64,000 bases of DNA from Limnanthes douglasii subsp. nivea (lineage: Eukaryota > Streptophyta > Magnoliopsida > Brassicales > Limnanthaceae): contig JAUPFV010000001.1 of NCBI GenBank assembly GCA_036936605.1, forward strand, positions 121,776,771-121,840,770, in the 5' to 3' direction. Position numbers and translations under genes: made by a program. The notes beneath the pieces are model-generated. The model worked only from the letters and a program-made list of their open reading frames with translations, did not search any database and was not told where the DNA came from. Position 1 is the stretch's first letter. The number at the start of each line of letters is the position of its first letter. Below, one piece after another: positions 35,096 to 44,910 of the stretch.

Positions 35096-35560
35096 TGTTG
35101 ATTATGTCAGTTTAATTTTAATTTTCCCCAATATGTACAACATGCATCACCCAATGTCTATTAGGTATTATCCGAATATAGTATTGGTTGTGGAAGAAAT
35201 GTCAATAGATAAGGGCCGAAGATACTGTTGGAATATTGTATGGGCCGAAGGTACTAGCTAAATGTGATAAAGGCCGAAAATACTCACTAATTAAGCTAGC
35301 ATGGTGATGTTACGCTTTCCGATTAATGAAGATTAGTAGTGGAGGTTGGTCAATTTTTTTAGTCATTCGATTAAAGTTTAAGATTCTATACTACATTTGA
35401 AGAGTCATTTTCTTCAAAATAAATTTGTTACCTATAAAGAAAAAATATACTTTTATTCTCTTTCATAATCCATTAGTATCTTGATCAAAATTTCATATAA
35501 TAAATTACCAATAATTTCTTCTCGTCATACATGTTAACATATTCATTCCGGATTATGGAA
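35096..35560 (+). repeat. Probable 3' LTR of Copia relic E
   Basis: A purine run (AAGGTAGAGA, 35081-35090) precedes TGTTGATTATG at 35096, as at a copia polypurine tract and LTR start. A TATA box (CCTATAAAG near 35430) lies inside. The motif GGCCGAAGATACT occurs three times (about 35215-35285), spaced by about 30 bases, like an enhancer repeat. The right end is estimated. Confidence 0.5.
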
Positions 35561-35799
35561 TGAATGACCAAACTCTTCTCTTTTTAATTCTATACTTTAA
35601 CTTTTTTTGAAGTGTTTAGTAAGACTTGATCTGATTTTTTGACAGAAAAAAAAGTTTGATGCGTGAAGTAAAAAATAGAAGATCAATAGAAATTTTCAAC
35701 AAGAACAAAAAGATATCCATAAATAATATTTTTTGAATTTTTATTTTTGGAATAGTAAGTTCCAAAAATTATTAACAAAAAAGTTAGTAAAAATTAGTA

Positions 35800-36310
35800 A
35801 AACAAAGTTTCGAAAATCAGTTTTATTCATAATTTTGTGGATTTTACTTTTTAGAACTTTATATTTGTAGCTTGAAAAAAATATCCAAAAATACTAGTGT
35901 TTTCAATTTTTTAAGACGAACACAACATGATACATAAATAATAGCTTTTAAAAAAACATTCTGCAAAATAAATTTCAAAATGAGTACAAAAATGTTGCAA
36001 AGTTAGTTATAAATTGTTTTACGAAAATTACTTTAAAAATACTTGCAAAAAAACGAAAACTTATAAACTTTAGCGTAAACTTGCACAATTTAATACAAAA
36101 ATACTTATGAAATCAACATTGCGAAATTTAGTATAAAAATACTTGCGAAATCTAATTTATTATGAAATTAGTTACGAAACTAACCAATGAAATAAATAGT
36201 ATAAAATTTGTGTAAATAATACTTAAAATAGAATTTATGAAATTTAGTACAAAAGTATTTAGAAAAATGAATACATAACTACTTACAAAATCTAACATTT
36301 ATGATTGTGA
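35800..36310. repeat. Degenerate periodic AT-rich repeat
   Basis: Variants of TAGTACAAAAATACTTGCGAAA recur at irregular 20-60 base intervals (for example near 35980, 36030, 36095, 36135, 36245). This looks like an old tandem array or repeat-rich transposon end. Unit boundaries are not clear. Confidence 0.5.
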
Positions 36311-37544
36311 TAACACATCTAAACCTGATATAAGGATCAATTGGTATAAAAATTGAAATATCACAATATACGAACGGTAGTTTGGAGGTGTTGTTTTGTA
36401 CTGCTAAAAACATAAAAACGTCAGCAGTTTCTTTTTATATTTTTATATTATAGTTATAGGTATACAAAATTTTAATATTAACAAAAAAACAATTTAATCG
36501 TTAGATTTAAAAAAAAAAATCTAAAATGTAACATTTTGATTGAATAAGAGGTTTTGGTACAAGTTACTTGGACTAATATTACAAAGGCGTCAAAACTAAA
36601 GATTGGGCGCTAAATTGAAATTTAAGAAAATTAATTGCTTCAAAGTATTGAGCTGAAGCAACTTAATACTCTGTTGAATCAGAAAGCTTCTCTGGAGATT
36701 ACAATTCTAGATTTTTTCTTAACCGATAAAAAGAGAAGATCATTTATTGATGAAGAGAAGGAAACTCATATTGGAGAAATTAGCATCAGAGAAATATGGC
36801 ATATGAGATGTTCGAAGAAATGCAAGTAACATATCGAAATAGTCTGATAATCAGATGATTTGGGGAATAGATTGAGAATTTTTTCTATCTTAGAGAATTG
36901 TGAGTATTATGTAAGGTAAAATCCAGGATCTTCATCTAATCTCAAAAGATTTTTCAGAGCTTTCTTGCTTTCCTTAGTATAAGACGTAAACCAAGAGGGC
37001 TCAACTTTAGAATTACTATTATTAGATTCCTACTAGAAAATTATAGAAGATTTTAGATAATAATGTCATTCTTCTTAATGATGAATAATATCTTGCGAAT
37101 TCAGAGCCCCTTTATGCTTGTCTAAATTTTCTTCTTCAAAAACACTGGATTTGCTAGAGCAACTAATTTTAAATTATTTTGAATTTCAACTCCTTGAAGT
37201 GGATTCAGCTCTGTATCAACATTGAAAATGTCGATGAGCTTTATAGGGCTATGCTGAGAGGAGAACACATAGACAATCAGGTTTCAGTCGATAGATTTGG
37301 AGTAAGATGAAGATTCAGAGACAGGATCACCTAAGGTACAATTCTTATGCCGTTGTATGACTTCTAACTTTCATTTTTTCATAGAATGAACCCTAAAAAC
37401 TGAATTACTTTTAAGAAATAAAAGCTTGACATCTTTTTGTTAGGAGACTTGCGAGCTTCCATTAGAGAATCAACTAAAACAAATGTTAGTTATTTACAAA
37501 GAATTTGAAATTGACGATTACGTGTTGTTTCTAACATAACCTAA
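36311..37544. other. Unassigned DNA, possibly the LINE 3' region
   Basis: It lies just beyond the C-terminal end of the minus-strand LINE. No recognisable domain is seen on either strand; a 64-codon plus frame (36635-36829) has no features. Part may be the LINE 3' untranslated region, but no poly(A) end was found. Confidence 0.4.
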
Positions 37545-38047
37545 ACCAACACTTTCAAGCAGGGGGTAGAATTCAATTGATTAGGATCTTGAAATTTATT
37601 GAATTCCAATTTCATTTTCCACTTTAATGTCCATTTAGCTAGCCAATCATCAATTTTGTTTTGATCTTTTAATATATGAGAGGTAATCATTGAGGGGGAG
37701 ATAAAACCTCTACAACATTTCAGAAGAGGCTTAAGATGCCAAAGAATGTTCTTGTATATAAGAGGTTAACTAGAATTTGAGAATTTGACTCAATATCAAC
37801 ATTAACTAAGCCTTTGTTCTTGCATATTTGAATACCATCAATGAGAGCTTTAGCCTCAACCATGATTGGGGTAATTTTTCCATCTAAATTTCCATAACCA
37901 ATACTGATGTTTCCTTTACTATCTCTAATTATTATGCCACCGTTGGCCACACCGTTTGCTTGACATGATCCATCTATATTGAGCTAGACTCTATTAGGTT
38001 GAGGAGGAGTCCATGTTAGGTAGATTGGCTTCTTATTGACTTGTAAG

Positions 38048-38672
38048 TGATTGTAATAACCCAGTTCAGTAGCAGTAGATTTATTACGATTCTAATGCTT
38101 CTTCTTGAATATTTAGGCTTGATCCATACCAGATATGATATGCTTTATGTAGTTGATAGAAGTGTTAGTAGAATAGGTGATGTAGTTGCACAAGCCCATT
38201 ACTATATGGCCTTTTTGGATAAACAAAAACGGGATTTATATAGGGCCCGGTTATCCGAATTAGGCGTTGCGGTCACTCAAATCAAACGCATCGAGAAGCC
38301 TAATGATTTTTAATAGTCCAAAAATTCATCGTTTAGGCCATCTTTTGCTGTTTTTGTTAATTTTTTGCATTTTTCTATTTCTATTAGATTTAATTAAAAT
38401 ACTTAACCAGATCCAATTGCTTTGAAATTTGTTGGGCTTTATTTTATTTTGTGAGGAACAATCTGTAATTTTGGCATAAGGTTTCGAGCACTTTTATAAA
38501 AAGTTCTCAAACCCTAATTTTGCCGTCAGACATTTTGGAATTAAATTTGAGTTTTTATCTAAGTATCTTATACTCTAACCTAAGGTTATGGTTTATTATT
38601 TCTCTGTTTCTTCTTCTTATTTCTTGTATTTGAAGTTGTGTGTTCTATCTCTTCTATCACCGTCACCAATAG
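38048..38672 (+). mobile_element. Solo-LTR-like insertion in the LINE, 625 bp
   Basis: The insertion is flanked by GTAAG at 38043-38047 and 38673-38677. Removing it rejoins the LINE frame exactly on the minus strand (SRNTYKSRALQ then VNKKPIYLTW). It starts TGATTGTAATAACCC and ends CACCAATAG, a worn TG..CA-type inverted end. Inside are a TATA-like site (CTTTTATAAAAAG near 38489) and CAAACCCTAATTTTG, fitting an LTR promoter. An 88-codon plus frame (38047-38313) ending QIKRIEKPNDF lies in the upstream half; I do not recognise it. Orientation is inferred from the TATA-like site. Confidence 0.75.
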
Positions 38673-39776
38673 GTAAGGCCCTTGATTTGTATGTGTTCCT
38701 AGATTGCCATATGACTCAGCAAATTATGGGAGGCAATATAGTTCTAATGTAGACCTGTTTGCAAGTAGACCAGAACCAACTCCTAGTCATATTAGCTATG
38801 GTCATGAATCTACCTATGTTGATCTTCGAAATATTAGAAAAATACGACCATATAGACCAAGAGTAGTTACAAGCCAAAAATAAGTGATTATGAGTCCTAA
38901 TATTCTCGCAGAACTGGCATTTAAATACCATATGTCCTTAGTATTGAAAGTACCATCATTTGAGACTAGCCATCTAATAGAGTCTTCCTCATTTTGTTTT
39001 ATAGATAATATCTCAATAAGATTTAAATCATTAAAGGTTATGATACTGCTAAGCTTGACCTTGTTCCAAGTATTATTGTCCCGAAAATTATTAACATTAT
39101 CATGATTATACCAACTGTTATCTGTGTTATCATCTAACTTAACTAAATAGAATGTATGTACCAGTTTTCCGGCCAAACATAAACTTCACCACTGCCAATC
39201 TTCCATTTGATGTTAGCTTATGCAATGTTCTTAATCCTAGTTAGTCTTTTCCAAACCTGAGAGCAAGCGTTAGATAAATAGTTAGCCTGCATGGGATGGA
39301 TATTATTGCAGTAGATACTATGTAGGTATCTGGCCCATATAGAATTATTCTTCCTGAATCTCACCCAGAGCTTACATAAAAAAATTTCTTGTATATTCAT
39401 AGGGTTCCTAACATTCAAGCCTTCTTCATCAAAAGGCTTGCAAAAATTGGTCTAGTTGGTCCAATGAACTTTGTTAAAATCCTGAGTAGAACCCCATAGG
39501 AACATGTTAAGCATTTTCTTAATTTTGTATATATAATACACTTAGGTAAAGTGCAGCTTTGAATATAGTAAATTGGAATGACCATCAAAATATTGATGGC
39601 CTTACTATTAGTATGGAGATTAATACCCAAGTATGTTGTAGGGAGGTTGCCTGAGTTAAAACCAGTTACACTAATTAATGTAGAAACTTTGGTAAGAGGA
39701 TATTTATTAGAAGTTGATGAGTCCGAATCCAGGACATCTCCTCGGAAGGGCAGGTCAGTGTAAATTCTCTCCGAGT

Positions 39777-39830
39777 ACCGGACAGATCATTTGGACCGGA
39801 CAGATCATTTGGACCGGACAGATCACTTCG
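39777..39830. repeat. Tandem 3 x 18 bp in the solo LTR
   Basis: Three adjacent copies of ACCGGACAGATCATTTGG; the last copy ends CACTTCG. They lie in the U3-like part, upstream of the TATA box, where enhancer repeats are common. Confidence 0.95.
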
Positions 39831-40077
39831 AAACAATGTGAGCCTAAGGCTGTTCGAACTATGACAAAAGTACTAAAAACCCTAAACACTTCCTGACTAA
39901 GCTGCCTGTCCTCCTGCTTAGAACTCATGGGTCTTTAAACATGACCCGGGTCCATTAAACTTGACCCGAAAGCCCATAAGGGCCCAAACCTCACACTATA
40001 AATGCTCAACCACCAGCATTAACTAATAATAATAAAAATTAACTGCTACCAAGCTGCTTAATTATCTCTCCACCTTG

Positions 40078-40140
40078 AAACACCCTTACACCACCGTTAA
40101 ACACCCTTACACCACCGTCAAACACCCCTGTACCACTTTG
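40078..40140. repeat. Tandem 3 x 21 bp in the solo LTR
   Basis: Three adjacent units beginning AAACACCCTTACACCACC; the third is more diverged. They lie downstream of the TATA box, in the transcribed part of the LTR. Confidence 0.93.
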
Positions 40141-42000
40141 ATACTCCACTTAAAATTACTAACCTACCCTCGGGCTATTTTTATCCACACCAGAAGTAAT
40201 GATCTTAGTCTTGCCTTTGTTAATTATCTGGCAATAGGTATCCTACTATTCATGTAAAAAGATACTCAAAACAGAGATAGAGGAGTTAAGGCCATTAGTA
40301 AATATAAGTAAGTCATCAATGAAAGCAAGACAAGTAATTGTAGTAGAGATTCTTATGGCATATTTCATATTCTTATTATTTTTAAAAATCTTGTTAATAC
40401 CTCTTAACAAGACTTCCTCAATAGTATTGAAGAGACTATGGGACATGGAGTCCTTTTGTCTTATACCTCTTTTGGTCTTAAAGTAATGAATAACATATCC
40501 TTAATGTTGAGACATAACCCTGTTAATTAAATTAACAAACGTTGAGTTAAAATTAAAATCAAATAAAACTCTAGTAGTAAAGTTGTGGGACATTCTGTCA
40601 AAGGCTTTGGCCATGTCCACTTTGACCAGAATATTTCCCATCTTTAGTTTTCTTATTTAGATCATAGATCATCTCTTTAAAAAGAATAATGTTATCCTGA
40701 ATTGACTTATCAGTAATGTAAGTTCCATAAACAGCAGAAATAATTTTAGGAATGAGATTAACAAACCTATTGTTGAGAAGGTTTGACATAATTATGCTCA
40801 TTAAAGTACATAAACTTATCGGCCTATAATCTTTCCATATTTTAGGGTTGAAGGACTTGGGAATAAGGCAAATTCCAACTGCTAAGATGCTTTGAGGAAT
40901 ATTGTGACCAAGAATGAAAGAGGCAATGGCAGGACATAAGTTTTTTGATGATATGCCAACTAGTTAAGTAAAAAGAAACTATAAAAACCATTCATGTCCG
41001 CATCACTTGAGGGGTTTAAACTTTTAATAACACTGTGAATTTCATCTTGAGAAAGAGGACTCGTGAATATTTTATTATCCTCTTCATTAATCAACTTAGA
41101 AATGGTGTTAAAATAGTGTCATTCATATAATTAATCGCATCCTTATGGCTAAGATAAGGCCTTTTGTAAGGATATCTTTGAAATAAAAATTATGCAGAGA
41201 TGCCAATTAGATGCTCGTTAGTGATCCAATTAGAACCCTCTCTAATTCTTAAGATTGTATTTCTCTTCATTCGCTTCTTACCAAGTGATATGTCGTCATA
41301 TTTCTGTCAACACTTTTTATCCAATTGGAGTTGGTGCGACTAGGATTCCTCTATAATTAAGGCCTACATAAACAAAACATTGGATTTGGATAAGTTGATG
41401 TTATTCTCAATGATGTAAGTATCCTGGATTTTCATCTTCATACTTTTAATAATCTCCTTAGTCTTCAAAACTTTATAAAAGATATTATCAAAACTCTGTT
41501 TGTTCCTAGTCTTTAGGGAAACTTTAAGTCTCTTGAACTTATTCCATAATATGTACATATGGTATCCATGCATTTCCTGATTCAATTAGTCTCTACAATT
41601 GTAAGAAAATCCTCATTTAAAGTCCATATATTCAAAAAACATTAAGCAATTTTTTGAGGTGTTTATGTTATTAGATGTGGTCATACAAAGATGGGTATGG
41701 TCTAAGCATGTTCTAGCCATATGCATGAACTTAGTAATGTTAAAGTAGTCAGACCAAGTTGAGTTGAATAAAGCATGATCCAACTACTTCCATTTGGTTT
41801 TGTTAGACTAGGTGAACTTAGTTCATGCGTAACCAGCATCCTCCACTAAACATTCTCTTATTGTTTCGTTAAAGTATTCATATATATTTAGGCACAAAGA
41901 TGAACACCAAAGCTGAATATGATATAGTGTTGAAATCCCCAATGACAAGCCACTATTTAGCTAATATTGAAATAGTTTTTTTTGTATAAAACAGAAAATG

Positions 42001-43239
42001 TGTAATTTTGTTCCATTATCATTGTTGAGTCATAGGCAACGGTTGGAACGATCCACATGCAAGAAAATTTACACATATGGATCAGGAAGAGGACCCCAAG
42101 ATACTATACTAATATGTGTAGGTTCCCATAATTTGAGTGATGTAGTTTTTTTATATGGTAGCGGTAGTCCATACAAGAAAATGTAATCTTTTATGGGTTA
42201 CTGGTTACTAATCCAATGAAACTCATTCAGTACAAGAGTTTAGTTTCCCTAATAGGGATATTTCAATATATACTATTTATAGAGCTTGTTTTATACTATG
42301 TTACATCAAGTAAAATATTAATCAATTTCAAATACGGCTTATTTTCTGTCAAGTCTTATAGAGTGAGTTTTCACTTTAAAGCTCTGAATTAAATTATAAT
42401 TCTATTATATAAGTGATTTTATTGGTTAATACTAGTTGTACATCCATGCATATTTAGTTCGATGCGATTCTTGAAAATATTCTTTGATAGTCTTAAGTTA
42501 TTTGTAGGTAAATTCGATCCGACCAATTCTAGTAAAATTTTATTATTTTTTGTATACATCTTAAGGTTCTCACTTTGTTTTTTTTAGAGTTGATGCCTCT
42601 CATTCGTATAAATTATTTCTCATTCTAGTGCATTGTGTTGCATTATATTATAATGAGGAAATAGGCAATGATCCAAGTCCAGTAATATAATTAGGAAATC
42701 AAGTGATTTAACCAATATAAGTCTTTTAACATATACTTTAGTAGTTGAATTATAGTCGTATAGTAAGATATATTGGGTGTGCAAATTTCCAGCTATACAT
42801 ATATCTAAAAATCTATTTTTTTACTTCACTTTTTTTGTGGAAGTCTTAACCTCCAACCAATATTGAGTTTTTGGAGTGATAAGTTAATCCCATGGAAGGG
42901 AGTATACGTGCACTAGTAATTCATTAAATCTTAAGTAGTTGTCTTGTTAGGATAAAGTTTTCCATCCATTTATGCTGACATGAAAAGTAAAATACATACT
43001 TTAAATCTTATATGATCTTAGTTATTTATTGAAAGAATTTCACTTTCATTCCTACTACAGGAACTTATCTTTGATGTGATGGTATGTGTAGAAGAATAAA
43101 TGGTCATATATTACGATGAATAATAGAATTCCAGAAGTGAAGACGATTCTCAACATCAACTTAGGAAGGCATGGTAAAAACTCTTAACTTGTAAGAAATA
43201 TTGTTAGCCTTCTCAACATGATCAGTGATTTGCTAGCAG
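42001..43239. other. AT-rich DNA between the LINE and element 2
   Basis: The right part of the LINE (start of its endonuclease) should lie here on the minus strand, but I can follow no motif beyond about 42000. No other feature is supported. Confidence 0.45.
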
Positions 43240-43247
43240 TTGCATGA

Positions 43248-44279
43248 TGGTGAGGGTTCAGCGCATTGTGGTTTCAAGTCTTTGACACGTCGAGTTTTGT
43301 TGGCATGGTATTATTGGCCTTCAATTATGATTGATGCTAAAGTTTTAGTTCGAGGTTGTGATACTTATTAGTGATTTTCTCATTCTATTCACAAACCAGC
43401 AGTACCGCTCATTTCCATATCCGAAGCTATCCCTATTGACATATTGGGGATAGATTTGGTAGGACCATTGCATATGGCTTCTAAAGGGAGTCAGATGATC
43501 ATTGTGGCAGTGGATTACTTTTAGAAGTGCGAAGAATCTGAACCATTATCTGGAACAAAGGCAAAGGATGTTATTAATTTCATTATGAATAATATTTGTT
43601 GCCGCTTTGGGGTTTCTCAAAAATTTACCACAGATAATAGGCCTCAATTTAACAATAGGGAAATGATTTCTTTTTGTGTTTCGAGGGGAATAACACAGTG
43701 TTTTTCTACGCCATTTTATCCACATGAAAATGGTCAAGTAGAAGTGACCAGTATATCTATTTTGGAAGGTTTAAAGAAGAATTTAACAGGTGTTGCAGGA
43801 AAATGGCCTAACTATTTGCAAAAGCTGTTGTGGGCTTATCGTACAACTCCTAAAGAGGCTACTTAAGAAACCCATTTTGCCTTGGTCTATGGTATGGATG
43901 CTATTAGTCCTACAGAATCTACTCTACCTTCTTATAGGGTACTTCAATATTCTGAAAGGTGAATGAAGAGGAAAAGAGATCAGAGCTAGATTTGATTGAA
44001 GAGAAAAGAGTTAGAGCTCGTTTGAGTATAACTCATTATCAAATGTTGATGAGAAGCCGATACAATTTGAAGGTGAGAAAGAGGGATTTCAAAATAGGAG
44101 ACAACATTTTGAGAAAAGTATTCCTTCATACAAAGGACAAACTCCTCATAAATATGGCCCCAAAATGGGAGGGTCCTTATATGGTTATGGAGAGGCTGAA
44201 GTTAGGTACATATCGTCTTTGTGATGAGCAGGGTATGATGGTTCAACATCCTTGGAATATGGAGCACCTGAAGCTATAG
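43248..44279 (+). pseudogene. Integrase fragment (element 2)
   Basis: It begins at DGEGSAHCGFKSLTRRVLLAW, the H-H-C-C region, where the second cysteine pair is worn (CDTY then stops). The core shows DLVGPLHMAS, TTDNRPQFNN and HENGQVE, so D, D and E are all present with 35-residue spacing. The best open stretches are 43585-43866 and 43959-44279. The last holds the C-terminal part with WEGPYMVMERLKLGTYRL and ends WNMEHLKL. A TAA at 43864 and a frameshift near 43960 separate them. Confidence 0.9.
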
Positions 44280-44547
44280 TGGGAATTATGTTTTGTTTTG
44301 AATCTTTTTTTAATAATTGGCATACTCTTTCCTACCCTATTGGCCCATGGAGGTTTTAATAAGGTGTCATGTAGATATTCGAAGATATTAATAAAAGTCT
44401 TTGTTGGCCAATGGTTGTTTTAAACACAAGTATTTAAATAATTTTTTTAACTAGTCAAAGACTAAATCATCTTTGAATTTGTTAACCAATAGTAATTAAT
44501 CTGAAGTGTTATATGTTCATTATCAACACTTTTCAAAAAATTACCAT
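44280..44547. other. Noncoding spacer of element 2
   Basis: Carries the block GGCATACTCTTTCCTACC then GAGGTTTTAATAAGG (about 44318-44370), shared with element 1 at 22682-22735. No coding signal. Confidence 0.6.
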
Positions 44548-44718
44548 ATTCGAGGTGCTACATTCTCTAAATGAACTATATATATTCTAGGTGCTAAATT
44601 CTCTAAACGCACTATATATATTAAAGGTGTTTATATTCTTTAAACACACCAATTGTTATTCGAGGTGCTACATTTCTCAAGCGCACTTTTAAGGCACTAT
44701 TATTATTATTCGAGGTAA
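44548..44718. repeat. Tandem array of a 36-bp unit, about 4.3 copies
   Basis: Units start at 44548, 44584, 44620, 44658 and 44708 (partial), each beginning ATTCGAGGTGCTA or a variant. Lengths are 36, 36, 38 and 50 bases. A single counterpart, ATTCTAGGGGCTACTTAAAC, exists in element 1 near 22938. The array appears to be an amplification of a spacer motif. Confidence 0.88.
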
Positions 44719-44910
44719 AACTGACTTTGTTCTTAAACATATAAGTTTTTATAATAGGGAAATGAATATAAAGAAAGAAAAAGTACTAATTCATAAAAGA
44801 TAATATGGTCTTAGAAAAAGATGTTATGAATGCTAAACAACTAAGAATTCACAAAAACAAGTCATCACACAACATCGAGTGACTTTGAACAAAAAAGGGA
44901 AAAATAACAG

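Larger units (their letters stand above)
39715..40192 (+). mobile_element. Solo LTR, relative of the element 1 family, in the LINE
   Basis: This 478-bp LTR starts TGATGAGTCCG and ends ATCCACACCA. A perfect 5-bp duplication, GAAGT, lies at 39710-39714 and 40193-40197. Excision restores the LINE frame (KTKIITSNKYPLTKVSTL on the minus strand). It shares with element 1 LTRs the sequence GACCCG..AAGCCCAT and the promoter layout (CTATAAATGCTCAACCACCAG), but is clearly a different subfamily. It holds two short tandem arrays, listed separately. Confidence 0.95.
37545..42000 (-). pseudogene. LINE (L1-type) ORF2: endonuclease, RT, zinc-binding region, RNase H
   Basis: Read on the minus strand from 42000 down. 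The endonuclease end has WLVIGDFNT (about 41955). The region after it reads QEMHGYHMYILWNKFKRLK (about 41575). RT follows with NRFVNLIPKIISAV, KSIQDNIILFKEMI (about 40740) and the active-site block LAFIDDLLIFTNG (about 40300), where FADD reads FIDD. Next are GNLPTYLGINLH (about 39625), the reverse-transcriptase zinc-binding type region with CQFCENIRTHNHLFLAC (about 38900) and an RNase H with LNIDGSCQANG, GGIIIRDSKGN and VEAKALIDGIQICKNKGL (about 37985-37790). It ends at DDWLAKWTLKWK and a stop near 37545. Two LTR insertions (38048-38672, 39715-40192) interrupt it. Removing each rejoins the frame. Confidence 0.88.
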
